DNA of 64,000 nucleotides, from positions 124,001-188,000 of the forward strand of contig NZ_FQZE01000001.1 in assembly GCF_900141875.1 (NCBI RefSeq). The letters are read 5' to 3'. Each line of letters opens with the position of its first letter. Position 1 is the stretch's first letter. The stretch is from Tangfeifania diversioriginum (lineage in GTDB: Bacteria; Bacteroidota; Bacteroidia; Bacteroidales; Prolixibacteraceae). Positions 27,889 through 36,765 of this stretch are shown one piece after another. The notes beneath the pieces are model-generated. The model made no database searches. It had not been told where the DNA came from and was given only the letters and a program-made list of their open reading frames with translations. A program made the position numbers and the translations under genes.

Positions 27889-29145
27889 GTGGATCAAAAC
27901 AATATCAATAAGAAAAAAATCATTAACGACCCGGTTTTCGGTTTCATTACTTTACAATCGGAATTGATTTTTGATATACTGGAACACCCTTACATGCAGC
28001 GGCTGCGAAGGATCAAGCAACTGGGGTTTTCATTTATGGTTTACCCCGGCGCCAATCATTCGCGTTTTGAACATGTGCTGGGTGCAAGCCATTTAATGGG
28101 TCAGGCCATATCGGTTTTGAGGCTGAAAGGCCATGAAATTACGGAGGAAGAAGCCGATGCGGTTACCATTGCCATTTTGTTGCACGACATTGGCCACGCT
28201 CCGTTTTCGCATGTGCTCGAAAACTCACTGGTTGAAGTCGCCCACGAAGAGTTGTCGTTGCTTTTAATGAATGAAATGAACCGGCAGTTTAACGGCCGCC
28301 TGACCCTGGCCATCGAGATTTTTCAGAACAAGTACAAAAAGAAATTTTTGCACCAGCTGGTAACAGGACAACTCGACATGGACCGGCTGGATTACCTGAG
28401 CCGCGACAGCTTTTTTACAGGCGTTGCAGAGGGAGTGGTTGGAATTGACCGGATCATTAAAATGCTTAACGTTTGGGACGACCAACTGGCAGTCGATTTA
28501 AAAGGAATTTACTCCATCGAAAAATTCCTGATTGCACGGCGCCTCATGTACTGGCAGGTGTACCTTCATAAAACGGTTGTTTCGGCCGAATTTCTGCTCA
28601 TAGGTATTTTAAAAAGGGCAAAAGATTTGTTTTCGGCAGGGCACCAGCTGTTTGCAACTCCTACTCTCGAGGTCTTCCTGAAAAACAATTTTACTTCTCA
28701 AAACTTTTGGGACAACCTGAATGTTGAAGGAAAGACCGTTTTGGAATGGTTTGCCCAGCTCGATGATAACGACATCATTTCGTCGGTAAAGGAGTGGCAG
28801 TTTCATAGTGATCCTGTTCTTTCCTCGCTGTCTAAAAGTCTTATACAAAGAAGATTATTCAAAGTGAAATTGAAAAAGAAACCCGTCTCAAAAAAATGGA
28901 AAGAAAAAATGCTACAACACATTACCGATGAAATAACCGGCGACCCGGAACTGGCCAAATATTTCCTGATGACAGGGGAAATTACAAACAATGCCTACAA
29001 CCGAAATACTGAGAATATTAAAATACTTTTCAAAAACGGAAAAGTAAAAGATATGGAAAAAGCGTCGGATATTAACCTGGCAGCTTTTACCAAAACCGTG
29101 CGGAAATTTTTCGCCTGTTATCCAAAAGAATTGGACATTAATTAG
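27889..29145 (+). CDS. HD-domain metal-dependent phosphohydrolase (dGTPase-like)
   Basis: A 418-residue HD-superfamily protein related to dNTP triphosphohydrolases of the SAMHD1/dGTPase type. It starts with GTG, supported by the nearby -7 box. The HD ligands are visible as His62 (SRFEHVLG), His99-Asp100 (LLHDIGHAPFSH) and a later Asp in LDMDRLDYLSRDS. The C-terminal half is helical and family-typical. The enzyme probably cleaves a phosphate ester or triphosphate nucleotide; the substrate is not known for this subgroup. It lies directly upstream of the lpxD-lpxC/fabZ-lpxA operon, which has its own promoter. Confidence 0.9.
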   Translation: MDQNNINKKKIINDPVFGFITLQSELIFDILEHPYMQRLRRIKQLGFSFMVYPGANHSRFEHVLGASHLMGQAISVLRLKGHEITEEEADAVTIAILLHDIGHAPFSHVLENSLVEVAHEELSLLLMNEMNRQFNGRLTLAIEIFQNKYKKKFLHQLVTGQLDMDRLDYLSRDSFFTGVAEGVVGIDRIIKMLNVWDDQLAVDLKGIYSIEKFLIARRLMYWQVYLHKTVVSAEFLLIGILKRAKDLFSAGHQLFATPTLEVFLKNNFTSQNFWDNLNVEGKTVLEWFAQLDDNDIISSVKEWQFHSDPVLSSLSKSLIQRRLFKVKLKKKPVSKKWKEKMLQHITDEITGDPELAKYFLMTGEITNNAYNRNTENIKILFKNGKVKDMEKASDINLAAFTKTVRKFFACYPKELDIN

Positions 29146-29161
29146 TTTAAAACTATATTTG
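29131..29161 (+). promoter_or_regulatory. Bacteroidota promoter of the lpxD operon
   Basis: TTG (29131-29133) and TATATTTG (29154-29161) are separated by 20 bp, in agreement with the -33/-7 consensus. The lpxD ATG follows 20 bp downstream. The -33 element overlaps the end of the preceding HD-domain gene. Confidence 0.55.
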
Positions 29162-29181
29162 CACCGCTTAAAAAAAGTTGA

Positions 29182-30240
29182 ATGGAATTTAAAGCTACAG
29201 ACATTGCTGCATTTCTGAAAGGAGAAGTTGTTGGTGACGGCAATGTTGTTGTTACAAATGTATCGAAAATTGAAGATGGTAAACCTGGCACACTTTCTTT
29301 TTTTGCCAATGCTAAATACGAAAGTTACGTTTACAATACAAATGCTTCAATTGTGCTGGTGAATAAAAGCTTCGAACCAAAATCAGAAGTTATTGCCACA
29401 CTTATAAAAGTTGATGATGCCTACCAGGCATTTTCCTCTTTACTCGATCTGTACCAGCTCACCAAAAAAGACACCAGAAAAGGGATAGAACAGCCCAGTT
29501 TTATTGATGAAACGGCTGCCACCGGCGATAATTTTTACCTCGGGGCGTTTGGGTACGTGGGTAAAAACGTTAAAATCGGCAATAATGTAAAACTGTTTCC
29601 GCAGGTGCATATTGGCAACAATGTGACCATTGGCGACAATTGCATTTTTTATGCCGGAGCCAAAGTTTACGACGACTGTGTAATAGGCAACAATTGCATT
29701 GTCCATGCCGGGGCGGTTATCGGCTCCGATGGTTTTGGCTTCGCCCCGCAACCCGACGGCACCTACAAAAAAATTCCGCAAATCGGAAATGTTATTCTCG
29801 AAGATAATGTGGATATTGGTGCCAATACTACTATCGACTGCGGAACTTTTGAGTCAACTATTATACGTAAAGGAGTAAAAATTGACAACCTGGTACAGGT
29901 AGCGCACAATTGCGAAATTGGCGAAAACACAGTTATTGCAGCGCAAACAGGACTGGCCGGCACAACCAAAGTGGGTAAAAATTGCAAATTTGGAGGACAG
30001 GTTGGCCTGGCAGGACATTTAGAAATTGGCGACAATGTAAACATTGGTGCACAATCAGGTGTTTCCAATTCAATAAAAGATAACGAAACAGTTCTTCTTA
30101 CACCGGCTCACAATATAAAAGATGCGGTCCGTACAGCCATTGTTTTCAAAAACCTGCCCAAACTCAGAGATGAAGTTATTCAACTTCGGAAAGATGTAAA
30201 ATCACTTCAAAACAGCACCTCTACTGATTCGAAGAAATAA
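29182..30240 (+). CDS. lpxD: UDP-3-O-(3-hydroxyacyl)glucosamine N-acyltransferase
   Basis: LpxD of 352 residues adds the second 3-hydroxyacyl chain (N-linked) to UDP-3-O-acylglucosamine in lipid A biosynthesis, in the cytoplasm. The N-terminal uridine-binding domain ([20 protein letters not shown]) is followed by a left-handed beta-helix of hexapeptide repeats ([20 protein letters not shown]). The family motif [20 protein letters not shown] is present; the catalytic His is probably in [15 protein letters not shown]-terminal helix ([19 protein letters not shown]) closes the trimer. It is the first gene of the lpxD-lpxC/fabZ-lpxA operon, with a 9-bp gap to the next start. Confidence 0.98.
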   Translation: MEFKATDIAAFLKGEVVGDGNVVVTNVSKIEDGKPGTLSFFANAKYESYVYNTNASIVLVNKSFEPKSEVIATLIKVDDAYQAFSSLLDLYQLTKKDTRKGIEQPSFIDETAATGDNFYLGAFGYVGKNVKIGNNVKLFPQVHIGNNVTIGDNCIFYAGAKVYDDCVIGNNCIVHAGAVIGSDGFGFAPQPDGTYKKIPQIGNVILEDNVDIGANTTIDCGTFESTIIRKGVKIDNLVQVAHNCEIGENTVIAAQTGLAGTTKVGKNCKFGGQVGLAGHLEIGDNVNIGAQSGVSNSIKDNETVLLTPAHNIKDAVRTAIVFKNLPKLRDEVIQLRKDVKSLQNSTSTDSKK

Positions 30241-30249
30241 CATAAGCAT

Positions 30250-31638
30250 ATGGTTGTAAAGCAAAAAACATTAGCAAATTCATTTAAAATTGAAGGAAAA
30301 GGCCTGCATACGGGAGTTGATGTAGTCATGAACTTTTTGCCGGCCCCCGAAAACCACGGATTTAAATTTAAAAGAGTTGACCTTGAAGAACAAACGATAA
30401 TAGATGCCGACGTTGATTTGGTGGTGGACACTTCGAGAGGCACCCTGCTTGAAAAAGACGGTGCCCGGATTGGAACAATCGAACATGCACTGGCAGCACT
30501 CATTGGAATGGACCTCGACAACGTGCTGATAGAAGTCAACAACGAAGAAGCTCCCATTATGGACGGGAGTTCGAAATATTTTGTCGAAGCCATTGAAAAT
30601 GCCGGAATCGTTGAGCAAGATGCAGAACGAGAATATTTCGAGATAAAAGAAAAAATTGAAATATTCGATGAAAAATCAGGGGCTGAAATTATTGCACTAC
30701 CCGACGACGACTATCATATTAATGTAATGATATCGTTTAAATCGAGAGTGCTGAACAACCAATATGCAACCCTCGAATCGATAAGTAAATTTAAAGAAGA
30801 AATAGCCAACTGCCGCACATTTGTATTTTTGCACGAGCTTGAATTTTTGCTCAACAATAACCTTATTAAAGGAGGCGAATTAAACAATGCGATAGTTATT
30901 ATCGACAAAGAAGTTACGCAAGAAGAACTGGATCGCCTTGCCGATTTGTTCCACCACGACAGGGTAGAAGTAAAACCACAGGGCATTTTAAACAACCTCG
31001 ACCTGCATTTCGATAACGAATGCGCACGGCATAAACTGCTCGATGTAATTGGCGACCTGGCCCTTTGCGGCAAACACATAAAAGGTCGGATAATCGCCTC
31101 AAAACCCGGGCATCGCCCCAATACACTTTTTGCACAGGCACTGAAAGATACCTGGAGACAGGTACAGGCAGGCCCTCCTGAATACGATCCAAATGCAAAG
31201 CCGTTGCTCGATGTAAATCAAATAAAAACATACCTACCCCACAGGTACCCACTTTTAATGGTAGATAAAGTTTTATCGATTACCGAAAAAGAGGTAGTAG
31301 GGGTGAAAAGCGTAACTGCCAACGAACACTTTTTTCAGGGACATTTCCCCAACGAACCTGTAATGCCCGGAGTTTTACTTATTGAAGCAATGGCACAAAC
31401 CGGTGGATTGCTGGTATTATGCGGACTTGAAGGGAAATATTCAACCTATTTTATCCGGATTGACAATGTTAAGTTCCGGAAAAAAGTTGTGCCGGGAGAC
31501 ACCCTGATCTTTAAAATAAATTTAATTTCGCCAATTCGCAGAGGCATTGCAATTATGAAAGGTGTTACCTATGTGGGCGATAAAATTGTTGCCGAAGGCG
31601 AATTCATGGCACAAATAGTAAAGCAAACTGAAGAATAA
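30250..31638 (+). CDS. lpxC/fabZ: Bifunctional UDP-3-O-acyl-GlcNAc deacetylase / 3-hydroxyacyl-ACP dehydratase
   Basis: A 462-residue fusion, characteristic of Bacteroidota. The N-terminal LpxC half (~1-305) catalyses the committed, zinc-dependent deacetylation step of lipid A synthesis. Zinc ligands are His79 (GTIEHALAAL), His261 and Asp265 (CARHKLLDVIGDLAL). The C-terminal FabZ half (~315-462) dehydrates 3-hydroxyacyl-ACP in fatty acid synthesis. It shows YLPHRYPLLMVDKVL, and the catalytic His365 (QGHFPNEPVMPG) and Glu379 (LIEAMAQTGG). The fusion joins the use and synthesis of 3-hydroxyacyl-ACP. Flanked closely by lpxD and lpxA, it is part of one transcript. Confidence 0.98.
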   Translation: MVVKQKTLANSFKIEGKGLHTGVDVVMNFLPAPENHGFKFKRVDLEEQTIIDADVDLVVDTSRGTLLEKDGARIGTIEHALAALIGMDLDNVLIEVNNEEAPIMDGSSKYFVEAIENAGIVEQDAEREYFEIKEKIEIFDEKSGAEIIALPDDDYHINVMISFKSRVLNNQYATLESISKFKEEIANCRTFVFLHELEFLLNNNLIKGGELNNAIVIIDKEVTQEELDRLADLFHHDRVEVKPQGILNNLDLHFDNECARHKLLDVIGDLALCGKHIKGRIIASKPGHRPNTLFAQALKDTWRQVQAGPPEYDPNAKPLLDVNQIKTYLPHRYPLLMVDKVLSITEKEVVGVKSVTANEHFFQGHFPNEPVMPGVLLIEAMAQTGGLLVLCGLEGKYSTYFIRIDNVKFRKKVVPGDTLIFKINLISPIRRGIAIMKGVTYVGDKIVAEGEFMAQIVKQTEE

Positions 31639-31654
31639 TAGAATTAGAAAAAAT

Positions 31655-32437
31655 ATGAAACAACCACTGGCTTACGTACATCCTGAAGCAAAAGTTGCTG
31701 AAAATGTAGTAATAGAACCTTTTGTATCTATTGACAAAGATGTGGTAATAGGAGAAGGCACACATATTGGCTCCAGCGTAACTATTTTATCGGGAACCCG
31801 AATCGGAAAAAACTGCAATATCTTTCCGGGAGCTGTTATTGGAGCAGTTCCACAGGATATGAAATTTAAAGGGGAATATACAACCGTTGAAATTGGCGAC
31901 AATAACGTTATCCGCGAATATGTAACCATCAACCGCGGAACGGCATCGAAGGGAAAAACCGCACTGGGCGACAATAATTTATTGATGGCCTACGTGCACA
32001 TAGCACACGATTGCACCCTGGGAAATCATGTCATTCTTGGCAACAACACCCAGCTTGCCGGCGAAGTAGTAGTTGACGACTGGGCAATTATTTCGGGGAT
32101 GACCGGTGTTCACCAGTTTTGCCGAGTAGGCTCGCATGTGATGATTGGCGGTGGTTCACTTGTCCGTAAAGATGTGCCCCCGTTTATTAAAGCCAGCCGC
32201 GAGCCACTTTCGTATGTTGGAATCAACTCTATCGGGCTGCGGCGCCGGAATTTCACCAACGAAAAAATCAGGGAAGTTCAGGAGATTTACCGGTACATTT
32301 ACCAAAAAGGACTGAACACTGCACAAGCCATCGATATTATTGAAACCGAAATGCCCGCCACCCAGGAGCGCGATGAAGTGTTGCTTTTTGTAAAAGACTC
32401 AAAACGTGGAATTATCAGGGGCTATTACCCGGATTAA
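31655..32437 (+). CDS. lpxA: Acyl-ACP--UDP-N-acetylglucosamine O-acyltransferase
   Basis: LpxA of 260 residues transfers a 3-hydroxyacyl chain to the 3-OH of UDP-GlcNAc, the first step of lipid A synthesis. Hexapeptide repeats build the left-handed beta-helix (VIGEGTHIGSSVTILSGTRI). The catalytic motif LMAYVHIAHDCTLGNHVILGNN contains the expected histidine. The C-terminal helical domain ends GIIRGYYPD. It starts 16 bp after the lpxC/fabZ stop and ends the operon before a strong hairpin terminator. Confidence 0.98.
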   Translation: MKQPLAYVHPEAKVAENVVIEPFVSIDKDVVIGEGTHIGSSVTILSGTRIGKNCNIFPGAVIGAVPQDMKFKGEYTTVEIGDNNVIREYVTINRGTASKGKTALGDNNLLMAYVHIAHDCTLGNHVILGNNTQLAGEVVVDDWAIISGMTGVHQFCRVGSHVMIGGGSLVRKDVPPFIKASREPLSYVGINSIGLRRRNFTNEKIREVQEIYRYIYQKGLNTAQAIDIIETEMPATQERDEVLLFVKDSKRGIIRGYYPD

Positions 32438-32463
32438 TTTCGACTTGAAATATTTAAAAATTG

Positions 32464-32493
32464 AATGGCAATGTAAATACATTGCCATTTTTG
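32464..32493. terminator. Bidirectional terminator between lpxA and BSP-like gene
   Basis: AATGGCAATGTA (32464-32475) and TACATTGCCATT (32478-32489) form a perfect 12-bp stem with a minimal loop, followed by T residues. It lies between convergent genes, so it can end the lpx operon and perhaps also the opposing transcript. Confidence 0.75.
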
Positions 32494-32530
32494 TTTCCGG
32501 AAAAACAATACAATTCAATTGACCCTTAAC

Positions 32531-33235
32531 TTACAAAAGTACCGGATTTGTAATGTACTCTTTCCACAATTCATCCACCGATTTCCCGGTTAATTCTACC
32601 CAAACTTCATCCCGGTACTTGTGTTCCCGCATCACCTTGTCCAGCTTGTCAACAATCTTTTCATCTTTTTTTTCTTCTAACCATGCAAGAAACCGCGCTG
32701 TTATCCGGTAAGAGTTGGTATAATTTTGGTCCGGATTTACATCGGGTAATTTCCAGCCTGCAACCTCATTGCCTACCCCATACCTGTAACGTACATAATC
32801 GGCAATGCCTTCGGTCAACCACCACGGGCCGTTAGTCCTACCGTAATCCTGCACAATGTGCATCACTTCGTGGGTTACTACATCAATATCGTCAGGATTT
32901 TTTTCATACCATGCCGGGCTAAATACCACCCTGCCGCCGGAGGTGGCTGCCACACCCTCGTATTTTGGTTCAATAACAAAAACAACTTTAGGTGCTGCTT
33001 CCTGATTGAACCGGTTTACAAGTTCCGGGTAAACTTCAAAAAAAGTTTCTTTCAATTTTTCAGAAATTGCATCACTGAAATCAGAATCTTTATTGATGAA
33101 AATTAATGTGAATCCATCGCGGGTAAGGGAATCTTTTTCAATATAATTTTCCTCTTCTGCCAAATTAGTGGCCGATATGGATAAAACTGGGATTGTAAAT
33201 AACACTACAAAAAGTAAAATTGCTCTTCTATTCAT
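32531..33235 (-). CDS. Secreted basic secretory protein (BSP)-like metallopeptidase
   Basis: A 234-residue secreted protein. The start MNRRAILLFVVLFTIPVLSIS is used because the longer in-frame version would overlap thiL and lacks a signal peptide. The mature part resembles the BSP family (peptidase-like), with HEVMH (122-126) as the zinc-binding HExxH and a downstream PWWLTEGIADYVRYRYG stretch that probably supplies a further ligand (Glu142 or Asp146). The C-terminal end has VDELWKEYITNPVLL. BSP proteins are known from plant defence and from bacteria, but substrates are unclear. It lies 19 bp after the thiL stop on the same strand, so it is probably co-transcribed with thiL. Confidence 0.85.
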   Translation of the reverse strand: MNRRAILLFVVLFTIPVLSISATNLAEEENYIEKDSLTRDGFTLIFINKDSDFSDAISEKLKETFFEVYPELVNRFNQEAAPKVVFVIEPKYEGVAATSGGRVVFSPAWYEKNPDDIDVVTHEVMHIVQDYGRTNGPWWLTEGIADYVRYRYGVGNEVAGWKLPDVNPDQNYTNSYRITARFLAWLEEKKDEKIVDKLDKVMREHKYRDEVWVELTGKSVDELWKEYITNPVLL

Positions 33236-33254
33236 TTTTTCTGATTTAAATATT

Positions 33255-34292
33255 TTATTTCTGATGGTTCCAGCCCTGCGCCTGCAAAGGAATTTCAGAG
33301 CCACCTGCTGCAATAAGGTGTGCTCCTGCCGATTCATTCACCATCTCACCTATCGCGGTAAAATCGGGATCGTTTTTCAGTTTTTCGTAATCTTCCGGCG
33401 AAACCGTAAAAAGCAGTTCATAATCTTCGCCACCATTCAGCGCCGAAACCAACGGATTGATGTTCAGCTCTTCCGCCATTTTTTTGGTTTGGTTGTCCAT
33501 TGGTACTTTTGATTCATCCAACCTGCACCCCACTTTTGATCCGTTGCACAAGTGCATGATTTCGGAAGAAAGCCCGTCTGAAATATCAATCATCGATGTG
33601 GGTTTGATGCCAATTTTTTTGAAAGCCGCAATAACATCGGGACGAGTTTCGGGTTTCAGCTGCCGCTCCAAAATGTAATCGTACCCTTCGAGCTGAGGCT
33701 GCATATTATCGTTTACCTTGAACACTTCATTTTCGCGCTCGAGCAGTTGAAGCCCCATGTAGGCACCTCCCAAATCGCCGGAAACACAAAGGATATCGCC
33801 CTCTTTTGCCCCGCTCCGGTAAACCAGGTCATCTTTGGCTGCTTCGCCCAGTACACTCACGCTAATAGTTAAACCAGTGAGCGAGCTGGTAGTGTCTCCT
33901 CCTACCAAATCAATTCCGTATTTTTCGCAGGCCAGATGAATGCCCGAGTACAATTCTTCCACAGCTTCCACCGAAAATTTATTCGACAAAGCAATGTTCA
34001 CGGTAATTTGCCGGGGTTGTGCATTCATTGCAAAAATATCGGAAAGATTCACCACCACCGATTTGTAACCGAGGTGTTTCAGTGGAACATACATCAGGTT
34101 AAAATGTATGCCTTCGGTAAGCAGGTCGGTGGAAAACACCACACACTTATCGCCATAATTTAAAACTGCGGCATCGTCGCCAACGCCTTTTAAGGTACTC
34201 TCATTTTTTAACTGAATATTTTTGGTCAGCCTGTCTATCAAACCAAATTCTCCCAGTTCCGAAATCCGTGTATGTTCTTTTTCTTTACTCAT
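33255..34292 (-). CDS. thiL: Thiamine-monophosphate kinase
   Basis: ThiL of 345 residues phosphorylates thiamine monophosphate to thiamine diphosphate with ATP, the last step of cofactor synthesis. Motifs are GVGDDAAVLN, FSTDLLTEGIHFN, VVNLSDIFAMNAQPRQITV, LVGGDTTSSLTG and MIDISDGLSSE, all typical of the PurM/ThiL fold. Full length. No other thiamine genes are nearby. It is divergent from the suf operon, and the two predicted promoters overlap. Confidence 0.97.
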   Translation of the reverse strand: MSKEKEHTRISELGEFGLIDRLTKNIQLKNESTLKGVGDDAAVLNYGDKCVVFSTDLLTEGIHFNLMYVPLKHLGYKSVVVNLSDIFAMNAQPRQITVNIALSNKFSVEAVEELYSGIHLACEKYGIDLVGGDTTSSLTGLTISVSVLGEAAKDDLVYRSGAKEGDILCVSGDLGGAYMGLQLLERENEVFKVNDNMQPQLEGYDYILERQLKPETRPDVIAAFKKIGIKPTSMIDISDGLSSEIMHLCNGSKVGCRLDESKVPMDNQTKKMAEELNINPLVSALNGGEDYELLFTVSPEDYEKLKNDPDFTAIGEMVNESAGAHLIAAGGSEIPLQAQGWNHQK

Positions 34293-34336
34293 TGTTAATT
34301 AAAGACAAATTGGTATGGAATAATCAATCCAAACCA

Positions 34337-34368
34337 CAAAAATACCTATACTTTTATATCTTTGCAAT
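34337..34368 (-). promoter_or_regulatory. Candidate promoter of thiL
   Basis: On the minus strand ATTG (34365-34368), N20 and TATTTTTG (34337-34344) give a near-consensus Bacteroidota promoter with a leader of about 38 nt. It overlaps the sufB -7 box on the opposite strand, so the two promoters would compete. Confidence 0.45.
34357..34364 (+). promoter_or_regulatory. -7 box of the suf operon
   Basis: TATCTTTG fits TAnnTTTG. Transcription would start near 34371, which excludes the in-frame TTG at 34362 as a start codon and supports the ATG at 34425. No clear -33 element is present. Confidence 0.5.
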
Positions 34369-34424
34369 TGTATTTGGTAAACAGTCTGGATAAAGGATTG
34401 TTAATTCAAAAAAGTGAATTAAAT

Positions 34425-35870
34425 ATGACAGACCAGGACAAAATATTATCTGAAGTAACGCAGAGTGAGTATAAATACGGATTTTTCTCCGATATTGAAA
34501 CCGATATCATAGATAAAGGTTTGAATGAGAATGTAGTCCGTACAATTTGGGAGAAGAAAAACGAGCCCGATTTCATGCTTGAATTCCGGTTGGAGGCATT
34601 CAGGAAATGGAAGAAAATGAAAATGCCCGATTGGGCCTACCTGAAAGTACCTCCCATCGATTTCCAGAATATCAGCTACTATGCGGCTCCGAAGAAAAAA
34701 CCGCAGTATGAAAGCCTGGATGAGGTTGATCCGGAATTGCTCGAAACATTCAACAAGCTGGGAATTCCGCTCGAAGAACAAAAACATTTGGCGGGAGTAG
34801 CCGTAGATGCTGTAATGGACAGCGTTTCAGTAAAAACTACTTTTAAAGAAACGCTCGCAGAACAAGGCATTATATTTTGTTCGTTCAGCGAAGCATTGCA
34901 GGAGCATCCTGATTTGGTGCGCAAATACATCGGTCAATCAGTACCGGTGAACGACAACTTTTTTGCAGCGCTGAATTCAGCAGTTTTCAGCGATGGGTCG
35001 TTCTGCTATATTCCCAAAGGCGTGAAATGCCCGATGGAATTATCGACCTACTTCCGGATTAATTCTGCCAACACCGGCCAGTTTGAACGGACACTTATTG
35101 TAGCCGACGACGACAGCTACGTGAGTTACCTCGAAGGCTGCACCGCTCCGCAACGCGACGAAAACCAGTTGCACGCCGCAGTAGTTGAAATTATTGCGCT
35201 TGACCGCGCAGAAGTGAAATATTCTACGGTACAAAACTGGTTCCCTGGCGACAAAAACGGAAAGGGCGGGGTTTACAATTTTGTAACCAAACGAGGAATT
35301 TGCCGCGGCGAATCGTCCAAAATCAGCTGGACACAAGTGGAAACCGGATCGGCAGTAACCTGGAAATACCCCAGCTGCATTCTGATTGGCGATAATTCCA
35401 TTGGCGAATTCAACTCGGTAGCTGTTACTAACAACCACCAGCAGGCCGACACCGGCTCGAAAATGATACACATTGGCAAAAACACCAAAAGCACCATTAT
35501 TTCAAAAGGGATTTCGGCAGGTGAAAGCGACAATTCCTACCGTGGTTTGGTGAAAGTTTTGCCCGGTGCAAAAAATTCGCGAAATTTCTCACAGTGCGAC
35601 TCGTTGCTGCTGAACGATACCTGCGGCGCACATACTTTCCCCTACATCGAAGTGGGAAACAAATCATCGATTGTGGAACACGAGGCAACTACCTCAAAAA
35701 TTGGCGAGGACCAGATTTTCTACTGCAACCAGCGGGGAATCGATACCGAAAAAGCAATCGGCATGATTGTGAACGGATACGCCAAAGAGGTACTCAACAA
35801 GCTGCCGATGGAGTTTGCTGTTGAAGCACAAAAACTACTTGAAATCAGCCTCGAAGGCAGCGTGGGATAG
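34425..35870 (+). CDS. sufB: Fe-S cluster assembly protein SufB
   Basis: SufB of 481 residues, the scaffold subunit of the SufBC2D complex on which Fe-S clusters are built. The start at [13 protein letters not shown] matches the family N terminus and length; a longer in-frame version beginning at 34362 would start upstream of the predicted transcription start. Typical motifs are [68 protein letters not shown] and [20 protein letters not shown], which include the conserved cluster-associated Cys. It is the first gene of sufBCDS. The gap to sufC is unusually long for this operon and holds two palindromes. Confidence 0.98.
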   Translation: MTDQDKILSEVTQSEYKYGFFSDIETDIIDKGLNENVVRTIWEKKNEPDFMLEFRLEAFRKWKKMKMPDWAYLKVPPIDFQNISYYAAPKKKPQYESLDEVDPELLETFNKLGIPLEEQKHLAGVAVDAVMDSVSVKTTFKETLAEQGIIFCSFSEALQEHPDLVRKYIGQSVPVNDNFFAALNSAVFSDGSFCYIPKGVKCPMELSTYFRINSANTGQFERTLIVADDDSYVSYLEGCTAPQRDENQLHAAVVEIIALDRAEVKYSTVQNWFPGDKNGKGGVYNFVTKRGICRGESSKISWTQVETGSAVTWKYPSCILIGDNSIGEFNSVAVTNNHQQADTGSKMIHIGKNTKSTIISKGISAGESDNSYRGLVKVLPGAKNSRNFSQCDSLLLNDTCGAHTFPYIEVGNKSSIVEHEATTSKIGEDQIFYCNQRGIDTEKAIGMIVNGYAKEVLNKLPMEFAVEAQKLLEISLEGSVG

Positions 35871-35886
35871 TGCCCCTCCCAACATT

Positions 35887-35989
35887 CCGCCAATTGGCGG
35901 AGAGGAGATAAGAAAAAGAAAAAATCGAGAATGAATAAAATAAAGAATAACAATTAAAAAAACGCTCTTTTCTCTCCCCCTTGGGGGAG
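35887..35989. repeat. Two palindromes in the sufB-sufC spacer
   Basis: CCGCCAATTGGCGG (35887-35900) is a perfect 14-bp palindrome. CTCCCCCTTGGGGGAG (35974-35989) is a perfect 16-bp palindrome 73 bp further on. Similar TCTCCCCC..GGGGGAG sequences are familiar as dispersed intergenic repeats in Bacteroidota (recollection). They make the sufB-sufC spacer 141 bp, against 1 bp between sufC and sufD, and could form hairpins in the suf mRNA. Confidence 0.6.
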
Positions 35990-36011
35990 CCGTAGAGGGC
36001 TGTCTTATATT

Positions 36012-36764
36012 ATGCTAACAATTAAAGATTTATATGTTTCCGTAGAAGGAAAAGAAATCCTGAAAGGAATCAACCTTGAAGTGAAACCCGGCGAAATTCA
36101 TGCCATAATGGGACCCAACGGTTCAGGGAAAAGCACGCTGGCAAATGTGCTGGCAGGAAAAGAAGAATTTGAAGTTACATCAGGTGAAATCATTTACGAA
36201 GGGGAAGATTTACTTGAGCTGGAGCCTGAAGATCGTGCCAAAAAAGGAATTTTCCTCAGCTTCCAGTACCCGGTGGAAATTCCCGGCGTACCGATGGTTA
36301 ATTTTCTGAAAACTGCAGTGAACGAACACCGCAAATTCCGCGGAGAAAAAGAATTTACAGCAGGGGAATTCCTGAAAATGATGCGCCAAAAAGAACAATT
36401 GCTCGACATGAACGCGCACCTGACCAACCGTTCTGTTAATGAAGGATTCTCGGGTGGAGAGAAAAAAAAGAATGAAATTTTTCAGATGGCGCTGCTCCAG
36501 CCCAAACTGGGTATTTTGGATGAAACCGATTCCGGTCTCGACATCGATGCGCTGAAAACCGTTGCTCACGGAGTAAATGCACTGCGCACTCCTGAAAATG
36601 CAACTATTGTGGTTACCCACTATCAGCGTCTGCTCGAGTACATCGTTCCCGACCATGTGCACGTATTGTACAATGGTAAAATTGTAAAATCATCGGGGAA
36701 AGAACTGGCACTGGAGCTGGAAGAAAAAGGCTACGACTGGATTAAACAAGAAAACGGAGTGTAA
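36012..36764 (+). CDS. sufC: Fe-S cluster assembly ATPase SufC
   Basis: SufC of 250 residues, the ABC-type ATPase of the SufBC2D complex. Walker A is GPNGSGKST, the SufC-type signature is SGGEKKKNEI, and Walker B is LGILDETDSGLDIDAL, followed by the H-loop VVTHYQRLLEYI. It is cytoplasmic, with no membrane domain, as expected. The sufD start lies 1 bp after its stop, so they are translationally coupled. Confidence 0.99.
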   Translation: MLTIKDLYVSVEGKEILKGINLEVKPGEIHAIMGPNGSGKSTLANVLAGKEEFEVTSGEIIYEGEDLLELEPEDRAKKGIFLSFQYPVEIPGVPMVNFLKTAVNEHRKFRGEKEFTAGEFLKMMRQKEQLLDMNAHLTNRSVNEGFSGGEKKKNEIFQMALLQPKLGILDETDSGLDIDALKTVAHGVNALRTPENATIVVTHYQRLLEYIVPDHVHVLYNGKIVKSSGKELALELEEKGYDWIKQENGV

Positions 36765-36765
36765 C

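Noticed and set aside
34362-34424. Longer sufB beginning at a TTG (34362)
   Set aside because: The TTG overlaps the -7 box TATCTTTG, so it lies upstream of the predicted transcription start, and the extra 21 residues do not fit the SufB family.
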